7,524 nucleotides of DNA, taken from contig JAKAZN010000076.1 of the NCBI GenBank assembly GCA_021815835.1, positions 1 through 7,524 on the forward strand. The letters run 5' to 3'. The notes beneath the pieces were generated by a model. That model was given only the letters and a program-made list of their open reading frames with translations. It ran no database searches and was not told the origin of the DNA. Source of the stretch: Pseudomonadota bacterium. Lineage in GTDB: Bacteria; Pseudomonadota; Alphaproteobacteria; Acetobacterales; Acetobacteraceae. How positions within the stretch are numbered: the stretch's first letter is position 1; every line of letters begins with the position of its first letter. Shown one piece after another: positions 1 through 5,704 of this stretch. The translations under genes were made by a program, and so were the position numbers.

Positions 1-7
1 CGTCCCG

Positions 8-20
8 GGCGGGATGTTGC
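8..20 (+). repeat. Left copy of a 13-bp perfect inverted repeat
   Basis: GGCGGGATGTTGC here is the exact reverse complement of GCAACATCCCGCC at 427-439. The two copies face each other and bracket the whole Met/His peptide gene plus the divergent promoter region. The match ends exactly at 13 bases on both sides. Whether the pair is a protein binding site used twice, the ends of a small cassette, or coincidence cannot be settled from this window. Confidence 0.5.
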
Positions 21-29
21 GGGCGGCCT

Positions 30-43
30 CGCCCGATCGGGCG
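30..43. repeat. 14-bp perfect palindrome after the Met/His peptide gene
   Basis: CGCCCGATCGGGCG is fully self-complementary and begins two bases after the TAG of the minus-strand peptide gene. In the RNA it can form a five-base-pair GC stem with a GATC loop. It could act as a 3' end stabiliser or weak terminator, but no U-tract follows, so it does not qualify as a standard intrinsic terminator. An operator for a gene beyond the left edge is another possibility. Confidence 0.35.
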
Positions 44-44
44 C

Positions 45-281
45 CTATTGGGTCTTCTTCTTGCTGTCGTGGCCCATCGCCCCGTGGCCCATCGCGGAAC
101 CGTGCCCCATGGCGGAGCCATGCCCCATCGCCGTGTCGTGGCCCATCGCCGAGCCATGCCCCATCGCGGTGTCATGGCCCATCGCCCCGTTGCCCATCGG
201 GCTGTCCGCGGCGCGGGCAACATGGGGGCCGGCCAGGGCCAGGCCGGCGGCGAAGGCAAGCGCAAAGAGAGAGCGGGGCAT
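45..281 (-). CDS. Secreted Met/His-rich repeat peptide (MXKDX/MrpX-like)
   Basis: Small exported protein of 78 residues. Residues 1-24 form a Sec signal peptide: a short basic start (MPRS), a hydrophobic Ala/Leu core and an ARA|AD cleavage site after Ala24. The mature part is almost entirely eight degenerate units beginning Met-Gly, mostly MGHDTA or MGHGSA (residues 29-73), ending in a basic KKKTQ tail. The mature peptide therefore has 8 Met and 7 His and no Cys. The start is fixed by an AGGAGG five bases upstream of the ATG; the stop is TAG. It is divergent from the cytochrome b/molybdoenzyme pair. Composition and context resemble the pentapeptide MXKDX-repeat family and the methionine-rich peptide MrpX of Azospira, which is oxidised by hypochlorite and repaired by an MsrP-type enzyme. 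His in place of Lys/Asp would also allow copper or nickel binding. The gene is certain enough; the function is inferred. Confidence 0.85.
   Translation of the reverse strand: MPRSLFALAFAAGLALAGPHVARAADSPMGNGAMGHDTAMGHGSAMGHDTAMGHGSAMGHGSAMGHGAMGHDSKKKTQ
63..197 (-). repeat. In-gene tandem array of Met-Gly-His codon units (15-18 bp)
   Basis: Eight consecutive units encode MGNGA, MGHDTA, MGHGSA, MGHDTA, MGHGSA, MGHGSA, MGHGA and MGHDS. Five units are 18 bp and three are 15 bp. Successive 18-bp units are nearly identical in DNA, so the array probably grows and shrinks by slippage or unequal recombination, always in multiples of three bases that keep the frame. The array is part of the secreted peptide gene and makes up its whole mature region apart from the ends. 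Confidence 0.85.
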
Positions 282-286
282 GGAAT

Positions 287-292
287 CCTCCT
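287..292 (-). promoter_or_regulatory. Ribosome binding site of the Met/His repeat peptide
   Basis: Perfect AGGAGG on the minus strand, five bases before the ATG at 281. It is the strongest Shine-Dalgarno match in the window and suggests high-level translation of the peptide, as expected for an abundant sacrificial or metal-binding protein. Confidence 0.8.
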
Positions 293-426
293 GTGGATGA
301 ACGGCAGCCGGGTCCGGTCGCCTCGCCGCTCAACATCGGGGTCCGCACCGCCGGCGGCCAATGCCGTCCGGTCATCGACACGATGCATGGACGGGCCAGC
401 GGCGGCGCGCGCAGGAAACGCGCGGT

Positions 427-439
427 GCAACATCCCGCC
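427..439 (-). repeat. Right copy of the 13-bp perfect inverted repeat
   Basis: GCAACATCCCGCC lies just before the ribosome binding site of the cytochrome b gene, 14 bases before its ATG. It is the exact reverse complement of 8-20. In the cytochrome transcript it would sit in the 5' leader, too close to the start codon to be a -35 element for that gene. Confidence 0.5.
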
Positions 440-441
440 GC

Positions 442-445
442 GGAG
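442..445 (+). promoter_or_regulatory. Ribosome binding site of the cytochrome b gene
   Basis: GGAG eight bases before the ATG at 454. It decides this start over the longer reading from 361, which has no comparable site. Confidence 0.6.
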
Positions 446-453
446 ACACGACG

Positions 454-1071
454 ATGCCATCCCCCCGATCCCGACCAATCCATCCCTGGCCGCTGCGCCT
501 CATGCACTGGCTGAATGCATTGGCGATCCTGACCATGATCGGCAGCGGCTGGCAGATCTATAACGCCGCGCCGATCTTTCCCTTCAGCTTCCCCACAAGC
601 ATCACCATCGGACAATGGCTGGGTGCCGCGATCGCCTGGCATCTGGCGGCGATGTGGCTGCTGGTGCTGAACGGGATCGCCTATCTGGCTTGGGGCGTGG
701 TCAGCGGACATTTTCGCCGCAAGCTCGTCCCGCCCACGCCGCGCGCGCTCTGGCGCGATGCGATGCTGGCGCTGCGGCTGCGGCTCGATCACCGCCATGG
801 GGTCTATAACGCGGTACAGCGAGCGCTCTATCTGGGCGTGATCGCGCTCGGCGTGCTGGCGGTGCTCTCGGGCCTCGCGGTGTGGAAGCCGGTGCAGCTC
901 TGGTGGCTGTCCGATGTGTTCGGCGGATTCCGCGCCTCGCGCGTGGTGCATTTCCTCGCGATGGCCGGGATCGTCGGCTTCCTGGCCGTGCATCTGGCGC
1001 TGGTTGCGCTGGTGCCGCGGGTGCTGTGGCCCATGATCGGCGGCGGAGCGGCGGCGGAGGACGTGCCATGA
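454..1071 (+). CDS. Membrane cytochrome b (b561/thiosulfate reductase b-subunit type)
   Basis: Inner-membrane di-heme-type cytochrome b of 205 residues, expected to pass electrons from quinol to the molybdoenzyme encoded next. About four hydrophobic segments are visible, near residues 16-36, 52-83, 122-144 and 163-192. Candidate haem-ligand histidines lie in or at the edge of helices: His18 (in the MHWLN motif), His63, His166 and His180. The ATG at 454 is chosen because GGAG sits eight bases upstream (442-445) and because the 31-residue extension to the next upstream ATG at 361 is Arg-rich and unlike a cytochrome N-terminus. The TGA overlaps the next ATG in the tetranucleotide ATGA (1068-1071), so the two are translationally coupled. 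It is not a six-helix YedZ/MsrQ-type protein by length or pattern, so the pair is an MsrPQ analogue rather than a strict orthologue. Confidence 0.9.
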   Translation: MPSPRSRPIHPWPLRLMHWLNALAILTMIGSGWQIYNAAPIFPFSFPTSITIGQWLGAAIAWHLAAMWLLVLNGIAYLAWGVVSGHFRRKLVPPTPRALWRDAMLALRLRLDHRHGVYNAVQRALYLGVIALGVLAVLSGLAVWKPVQLWWLSDVFGGFRASRVVHFLAMAGIVGFLAVHLALVALVPRVLWPMIGGGAAAEDVP

Positions 1072-1787
1072 ACAAGCTGTCTGAACGCCGCGCCCTGCTC
1101 GGCCGGGCGCTCGCCTTCGGCGCGCTGGGCGCGCTCACCGGCTGCGACTACGACCATCCGCATCATCCCGATCTCGCCGATCGCGCGCTGCGGGCGATGT
1201 CGTCGTGGAACGACCGGGTGCAGGCGGCGCTGTTCGATCCCGCCACCCTGGCCCCCACCTACCGCCCCGATCAGATCACCCGCCCACCGCGATTCAACGC
1301 CTATTACGATCTCGACCAGGTGCGCGTGGTCGATGGCGCGAGCTGGAAGCTCGATCTGTTCGGCGCGGTCGCCGAGAAGCGCCCCTGGCGGCTGACGGAG
1401 CTGCGCGCCGCGCCGCAGGAAAACCAGATCACCAGGCTGATCTGCGTGGAGGGGTGGCGGGTGATCGGGCAATGGGGTGGCGTGCCGCTGCATTGGTTCC
1501 TCCGTCGGATCGGCGCCGATCTGCGCGCGCGGTACGTGTCGGTGCGCTGCGCGGATGGGTATTATTCGAGTATCGACATGGCATCGGCGCTCCATCCGCA
1601 GACCATCCTGGCGCTGGATTTCCTGGGCCGCCCGCTTACGCCACCGTTCGGCTTCCCGGTGCGGCTGCGGATCCCGACCAAGCTCGGCTTCAAGAACCCG
1701 AAATCGCTGGTCGCCCTCGGTGTCACCAATGTCGATCCGGGCGGGTATTGGGAGGACCAGGGCTACAACTGGTTCAGCGGGTCGTGA
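1068..1787 (+). CDS. Exported molybdopterin-dependent oxidoreductase (sulfite oxidase/MsrP-like), probable Tat lipoprotein
   Basis: Protein of 239 residues, matching the compact single-domain molybdopterin enzymes of the sulfite oxidase superfamily. The motif ICVEGW carries Cys126, the expected protein thiolate ligand of the molybdenum. The N-terminus has Arg7-Arg8 followed by a hydrophobic stretch and a lipobox Leu-Thr-Gly-Cys26, so it looks like a Tat-exported lipoprotein; Asp27 after the Cys is the classic inner-membrane retention signal in enteric bacteria and would keep it beside its cytochrome. The start overlaps the cytochrome stop (ATGA), and its own stop overlaps the patatin start (GTGA). 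The likely substrate is methionine sulfoxide in periplasmic proteins, by analogy with MsrP and given the Met-rich peptide next door. Sulfite or another small oxo-compound cannot be excluded; family assignment is firm, substrate is inferred. Confidence 0.9.
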   Translation: MNKLSERRALLGRALAFGALGALTGCDYDHPHHPDLADRALRAMSSWNDRVQAALFDPATLAPTYRPDQITRPPRFNAYYDLDQVRVVDGASWKLDLFGAVAEKRPWRLTELRAAPQENQITRLICVEGWRVIGQWGGVPLHWFLRRIGADLRARYVSVRCADGYYSSIDMASALHPQTILALDFLGRPLTPPFGFPVRLRIPTKLGFKNPKSLVALGVTNVDPGGYWEDQGYNWFSGS

Positions 1788-2905
1788 ACGCCGCGATCGT
1801 CCCGGCGGGCAAACAGGTTGCGCTGCTGCTGCAAGGCGGCGGCGCGCTCGGCAGCTACCAGGCCGGGGTGTACGCGGCGCTGGCGGAAGCGGGCTACGCG
1901 CCCGACTGGGTGGCGGGCATCTCGATCGGCGCGATCAACGCGGCGCTGATCGCCGGCAACGCGCCGGCCGACCGCGTGGACCGGCTGCGCGCGTTCTGGG
2001 AGGGCGTGACCGCTCCCGCGCCGCTGGTCGCCGGCTTCGCCTGCCCTGGTTTCGCGGCGCTGGAACGGGGGGCGGCGGTCGCGGGCGCGCTGGCGTTCGG
2101 CCGTCCGGGATTCTTCGACCGCTGGGACCCGGTCGGCTGGATGCTCGCGGGCTTCCCCCCCAGCCATTACGATACAGATCCGTTACGACGCACCCTGGAA
2201 CGGCTGGTGGATTTCGACCGCATCGCCGCCGGGCCGACGCGACTGAGCGTTGGCGCGGTGCATGTGGCCAGCGGCGAGATGCGCTATTTCGACAGCCGCG
2301 AGACGCGGATCGATCCCGCCCATGTCCTGGCGAGCAGCGCGCTGCCCCCCGGCTTCGCCGCGGTGGAGATCGCGGGCGAGGCGTACTGGGATGGCGGCCT
2401 CGTCTCCAACACGCCGTTGCAATACGTGCTGTCCTGCTACCCGCGCCGCAGCCTGCTGGCGTTCCAGGTCGATGTCTTCGCCGCCGCCGGCGCGGTGCCG
2501 CGCGATGCGGACGCGGTCGAGGAGCGGATGAAGGAGATCCGGTTCGCGAGCCGCACCCGTCTCGGCACCGAGACCTTCGCCATGATGCACGAGATCCGCC
2601 ACCGTCTGGACCGGCTGCTGGCGCAGTTGCCGGAAGCGCTGCGAACAACGCCCGAGGCGCGCTACCTGAGCGAGATCGCCTGCGTCACCACGATGGACAT
2701 CGTGCAACTGACCGCCCGGCCCGAGGCACCGGAAGGCGCGACCAAGGATTACGAGTTCAGCCGCGCCAGCATGGAAGCCCGCTGGGCGCGGGGGCAGGCG
2801 GATGGCCGCGCGATGCTGGACGCGGCACCGTGGCGGGAAGCGGCCGGACCGGCGGTGGGCGTTCGCGTGTTCGCGGACGCGGCGCGAGCGGCGGTGGCGG
2901 GGTAG
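1784..2905 (+). CDS. Patatin-like phospholipase with DUF3734 C-terminal region
   Basis: Predicted Ser-Asp dyad acyl hydrolase of 373 residues. The oxyanion-loop motif GGGALG is at residues 18-23, the nucleophile elbow G-I-S-I-G at 45-49 with Ser47, and the catalytic Asp203 in Asp-Gly-Gly. The part after about residue 230 matches the DUF3734 region usual in this bacterial subfamily, including a KDYEFSR motif near the end. There is no signal peptide, so it acts in the cytoplasm or at the inner leaflet, on a phospholipid or other acyl ester that cannot be specified. The start is the GTG at 1784, which overlaps the previous stop as GTGA and places the oxyanion motif at the usual distance from the N-terminus; no good ribosome binding site of its own is seen, consistent with coupling. 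A longer reading from 1205 is only the shadow of the molybdoenzyme gene. Relatives often sit near hydroxybutyrate metabolism genes, but none are here. Confidence 0.92.
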   Translation: MNAAIVPAGKQVALLLQGGGALGSYQAGVYAALAEAGYAPDWVAGISIGAINAALIAGNAPADRVDRLRAFWEGVTAPAPLVAGFACPGFAALERGAAVAGALAFGRPGFFDRWDPVGWMLAGFPPSHYDTDPLRRTLERLVDFDRIAAGPTRLSVGAVHVASGEMRYFDSRETRIDPAHVLASSALPPGFAAVEIAGEAYWDGGLVSNTPLQYVLSCYPRRSLLAFQVDVFAAAGAVPRDADAVEERMKEIRFASRTRLGTETFAMMHEIRHRLDRLLAQLPEALRTTPEARYLSEIACVTTMDIVQLTARPEAPEGATKDYEFSRASMEARWARGQADGRAMLDAAPWREAAGPAVGVRVFADAARAAVAG

Positions 2906-2981
2906 GCAGCGGAATGGGCGCTGGCGCGCGCGCCGGCCGGGGTCTATCCGCCCCACACGCCCGGGCCGTGCGACGCCCGAG

Positions 2982-2986
2982 GGAGG
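2982..2986 (+). promoter_or_regulatory. Ribosome binding site of the diaminopropionate ammonia-lyase
   Basis: GGAGG, within a longer purine run, seven bases before the ATG at 2994. It fixes the start and indicates independent, efficient initiation, unlike the coupled genes upstream. Confidence 0.75.
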
Positions 2987-2993
2987 GGGAAAG

Positions 2994-4109
2994 ATGGAAC
3001 GATCGCCCGGCTTTCGCTGTTTCCTCAATCCGCGTGCCGGCGCCCCGGGCATGGTCGTGCTGCCGGAGGCCGGGTTCCGCCGCGCCCGCGCCGCCATCGC
3101 CGCCTGGCCGGGCTACGCGCCCACGCCATTGCGCGACCTGCCGGGGATCGCCGCCGCGACCGGCGTCGCCGCGATCCGCATCAAGGACGAATCCGGCCGC
3201 TTCGGCCTGGGCAGTTTCAAGGCGCTGGGCGGGGCTTATGCCGTCGATATGGCGGTTGGAGCGGAAGCCGCGCGCCGCGCCGCACCGCCGGCCGCGCTGA
3301 CCGTTACCTGTGCGACCGACGGCAATCATGGTCGCGCCGTCGCCTGGGGCGCGGCGCGTGCGGGCTGCCGGGCGGTGATCTTCGTCCATGCGACGGTCAG
3401 CCCAGGCCGGGCCGAGGCGATCGCGCGGCTCGGCGCGGAAATCCGCCGCGTCCCCGGCACCTATGACGACGCGGTCCGCGCGGCTGCCGCGACGGCGGAG
3501 GCGGAAGGGTGGATCGTCGTCTCCGACACCTCCTGGCCCGGGTACACGGAAATACCGCGCGCGGTGATGCAGGGCTATCGGGTCATGGCCGACGAGGCGG
3601 CGGACCAGTGGACCGGCGCGCCGCCCTCGCATGTGTTCATCCAGGGCGGCGTCGGCGGGGTGGCCGCTGCGGTCGCCGTGCAGGTGCATGCCGGGTTCGC
3701 GCCAGCGCCTTCGGTCGTGGTGGTGGAACCCGATCGGGCCGCCTGCCTGCTCGCCTCGGCCGAGGCGGGGCACGCGGTCGCGGTCGGCGGCGCCTTGGAC
3801 ACGATCATGGCCGGCCTGGCCTGCGGGGAACCGAGCCTGCTGGCCTGGCAGGTGCTGGAGCGGGCGGCGGCGGCGTTCCTGGCGATCCCGGACGAAGCCG
3901 CGGTGGCGGCGATGCGCGCCCTGGCGGCTGAGGGGGTGGAGGCGGGCGAATCCGGCGCGGCCGGCGCGGCGGGGCTGATAGCCGCGGCGGCGGACCCGGC
4001 GGCGCGGGCGGCGCTGGGGCTGAACGATCGAAGCCGGGTGCTGCTGTTCGGGACCGAAGGGGCGACGGACCCGGAATTATATCGCCGGCTGGTGCCCGCC
4101 CGAGGGTGA
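2994..4109 (+). CDS. dpaL: Diaminopropionate ammonia-lyase (PLP-dependent)
   Basis: Cytoplasmic fold-type II PLP enzyme of 371 residues that converts 2,3-diaminopropionate to pyruvate and two ammonia. The cofactor Lys76 is in GSFKALGG. Asp109 (in TCATDGNHGR) and Asp178 (in VVSDTS) are spaced 69 residues apart, as are the catalytic Asp120 and Asp189 of the E. coli enzyme. The phosphate-binding loop GGVGG, the AGLACGE segment and a C-terminal GTEGATDPELY motif also match the family. Length is slightly below the roughly 400 residues of E. coli DpaL, mainly from shorter loops. The start has a strong GGAGG seven bases upstream. The 88-base gap to the patatin gene suggests it may have its own promoter, although none is recognisable. 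No transporter, regulator or other amino-acid catabolic gene is adjacent, so its physiological role is open; serine or threonine dehydratase activity is the main alternative but fits the motifs less well. Confidence 0.93.
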   Translation: MERSPGFRCFLNPRAGAPGMVVLPEAGFRRARAAIAAWPGYAPTPLRDLPGIAAATGVAAIRIKDESGRFGLGSFKALGGAYAVDMAVGAEAARRAAPPAALTVTCATDGNHGRAVAWGAARAGCRAVIFVHATVSPGRAEAIARLGAEIRRVPGTYDDAVRAAAATAEAEGWIVVSDTSWPGYTEIPRAVMQGYRVMADEAADQWTGAPPSHVFIQGGVGGVAAAVAVQVHAGFAPAPSVVVVEPDRAACLLASAEAGHAVAVGGALDTIMAGLACGEPSLLAWQVLERAAAAFLAIPDEAAVAAMRALAAEGVEAGESGAAGAAGLIAAAADPAARAALGLNDRSRVLLFGTEGATDPELYRRLVPARG

Positions 4110-4136
4110 TCCGTCGATGCGGCGCGGGCGGATTTG

Positions 4137-4144
4137 TGGTACCA
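4137..4144. promoter_or_regulatory. 8-bp palindrome TGGTACCA upstream of the GT39 gene
   Basis: A perfect 8-bp palindrome in a short AT-richer patch between dpaL and the most likely GT39 start. It might be a half of a regulator site or part of a promoter, but no second copy or -10/-35 pair is evident. If the GT39 gene starts at 4106 it is simply coding. Confidence 0.2.
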
Positions 4145-4165
4145 GTCCGCGGTCATCTCGCCATC

Positions 4166-5695
4166 ATGGTCCGCATGCGCCTGTCCCGCCTGGCTTCGCC
4201 GATCCTGCTCGTGGCGCTCGCCGCCGGGGTGATGTTCTTCCGGCTTGCCGACAAGGCGCTGTGGAACGACGAGGCGTTCAGCTTCTTCGTCGCCCGAGGC
4301 GGAATCGCGGCGACGGTGCGCTTCATCGCCCAGGACACGCAGCCGCCGGTCTATTATCTCGCGCTCAGCCAGTGGTTGCGATTGGGGCACGGGATTTTCG
4401 CGCTGCGAGCGCTCTCGGCGCTGGCGATGGCGCTCGCCGTGGCGCCGCTCTACGGCGCGGCGCGGCGGCTGGTCGATGCGCGGACGGCGACGATCGCGGG
4501 GATCCTGTTCGCGCTCACCCCGATGGTTGCGAACTGGGCGCAGAAGGCACGCGCCTATGCGTTGCAGACCTTCCTGTTGTCGATCGCGTTCTGGGGCTTC
4601 GCGGTGATCTTCACAGCGCCCGAGGCGCGGCGCGACTGGATCGGCCAGGGCCTGCTGCGCGCGGCGCGGACCCGGGACCCGAGGGCGGCGGTGACGGATC
4701 TCGGCTGGCTCGCGGTGGGCCTGGGCGGCGGGCTGGCGATGCTGACGCAGCAGCCCGCGGGATTCTTTCTGCTCGGGTTGAACGTGGCGGTGGCACTGGC
4801 GGCACTGCCGCAACTGGCCGGTCGGTGGCGGTGGCTGGCGAACTGGACGGTCTCGCAGCTTCTGGTCATCGCGGTGTGGCTGACCTGGCTGCCGTGGTTC
4901 CTGGCGCAGATCCGCACCAACCTGACGCCGGCGCAGATCGCGCTGCGGCACACGAATTTCCTGACCAGTTGGGGCGGGGTGATCGCCAATCTGCAGGGGC
5001 TGTTCGGGGTGTCCAGCCTGTGGCGCGCCGCGCCGCTGTTCCTCGCGGTGCAGCTCGTTGTCGCGGTGCTGGGCGCGGTGGCGCTGATCCGCGCCGGGCG
5101 GGCGATCCCGGTGCTGGTGCCGCTGCTGGTCCCGCCGATCGTGTGCGCGGCGGGGTTCTGGCTGATCCATCCGGTGTTCGGCTACGTGATCGGGGAGTTC
5201 GTCTTCAGTTGGCTTCCCTACGCGGTTCTGCTCGCCGCCGCGGCGAGCGGGGCGCGGCCGCGCGTTGCGGCGATCGCGCTCGTCACGATGATCCTGGCCG
5301 GGGATCTCTGGGGACTGCGCAATTATTACGAGTCGCCCAATCAACCGACCGATCGCGTGGCCGCGGTGATCCGTGGCCGGATGCGGCCCGGAGACGGCGT
5401 GATCCTGTCGGACAATGTGGCGATGCGGTGGGTCCTGGCGTATTATCTGGGCCCGGCACGGCAGACCGCGCTGGCGGGGCTCGATATCTCCGCGGAATGG
5501 GATTTCGACCGACTGATCCGCACGCTGCCCGTCGCGTTGCGCCAGAAGCGGGATTGGGTCGTACTGCCAGGCGGGCAGCCGAGCTCGGTGCCGCTGGCGA
5601 GCTTGCGCGCCCGGATGCGCCAGGTCTCGGTCGATCATATCGGGGAGGCGACGGTATTGCTGTTCGCACGCAAGACCGCGGCAAATCGGCCATGA
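4166..5695 (+). CDS. GT39-family polytopic glycosyltransferase (ArnT/PMT-like)
   Basis: Integral membrane glycosyltransferase of about 509 residues that would transfer a sugar from a polyprenyl-phosphate carrier to a surface glycan, lipid or protein on the periplasmic side. After the first membrane helix come Asp35-Glu36 in LWNDEAFS, the usual catalytic acidic pair of the first periplasmic loop, then QPPVYY (59-64) and QKARAY (126-131), both characteristic of this family. Roughly ten or more hydrophobic segments follow to about residue 390, then a soluble C-terminal domain of about 120 residues, probably periplasmic. Start choice is uncertain: GTG at 4106 overlaps the dpaL stop as GTGA, GTG at 4136 and ATG at 4175 are also in frame, and none has a good ribosome binding site. 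ATG 4166 gives a normal N-terminus directly before helix 1. It is followed by its expected partner, a GtrB-type transferase. Confidence 0.88.
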   Translation: MVRMRLSRLASPILLVALAAGVMFFRLADKALWNDEAFSFFVARGGIAATVRFIAQDTQPPVYYLALSQWLRLGHGIFALRALSALAMALAVAPLYGAARRLVDARTATIAGILFALTPMVANWAQKARAYALQTFLLSIAFWGFAVIFTAPEARRDWIGQGLLRAARTRDPRAAVTDLGWLAVGLGGGLAMLTQQPAGFFLLGLNVAVALAALPQLAGRWRWLANWTVSQLLVIAVWLTWLPWFLAQIRTNLTPAQIALRHTNFLTSWGGVIANLQGLFGVSSLWRAAPLFLAVQLVVAVLGAVALIRAGRAIPVLVPLLVPPIVCAAGFWLIHPVFGYVIGEFVFSWLPYAVLLAAAASGARPRVAAIALVTMILAGDLWGLRNYYESPNQPTDRVAAVIRGRMRPGDGVILSDNVAMRWVLAYYLGPARQTALAGLDISAEWDFDRLIRTLPVALRQKRDWVVLPGGQPSSVPLASLRARMRQVSVDHIGEATVLLFARKTAANRP

Positions 5696-5704
5696 TCGCG
5701 GGTG

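Larger units (their letters stand above)
282..453. promoter_or_regulatory. Divergent intergenic region, presumed promoters for both directions
   Basis: These 172 bases separate the start codons of the secreted repeat peptide (leftward) and the cytochrome b gene (rightward), so promoters for both transcripts should lie here. I could not find a convincing sigma-70, EcfG-type or other ECF -35/-10 pair. A GGAAAC at 414-419 resembles an ECF -35 element but has no clear -10 partner before the cytochrome start. CAACATC occurs twice in direct orientation, at 331-337 and 428-434, and could be a regulator half-site. The divergent layout suggests shared control. Confidence 0.4.

Noticed and set aside
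63..197. Tandem repeats considered as a CRISPR array
   Set aside because: The units are 15-18 bp with no unique spacers and encode a regular in-frame protein repeat.
361..453. Longer start for the cytochrome b gene at 361
   Set aside because: The extra 31 residues are Arg/Gly-rich and hydrophilic, and the ATG at 454 has GGAG at good spacing.
14..563. Several plus-strand open frames across the repeat gene (Trp-Pro-Ile-Ala, Ala-His-Arg and Pro-Ser-rich products)
   Set aside because: They are mirror images of the Met-Gly-His repeat on the other strand; none has a signal peptide or ribosome binding site as convincing as the minus-strand gene.
1205..1783. N-terminal extension of the patatin frame back to 1205
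   Set aside because: The region encodes the molybdoenzyme in another frame, and the extension is Arg/Ala-rich without family similarity; the GTG at 1784 gives a normal patatin N-terminus.
2923..2934. GGCGCGCGCGCC palindrome between the patatin gene and dpaL, considered as a terminator or Z-DNA site
   Set aside because: No T-run follows and such CG alternation is expected by composition; nothing supports a function.
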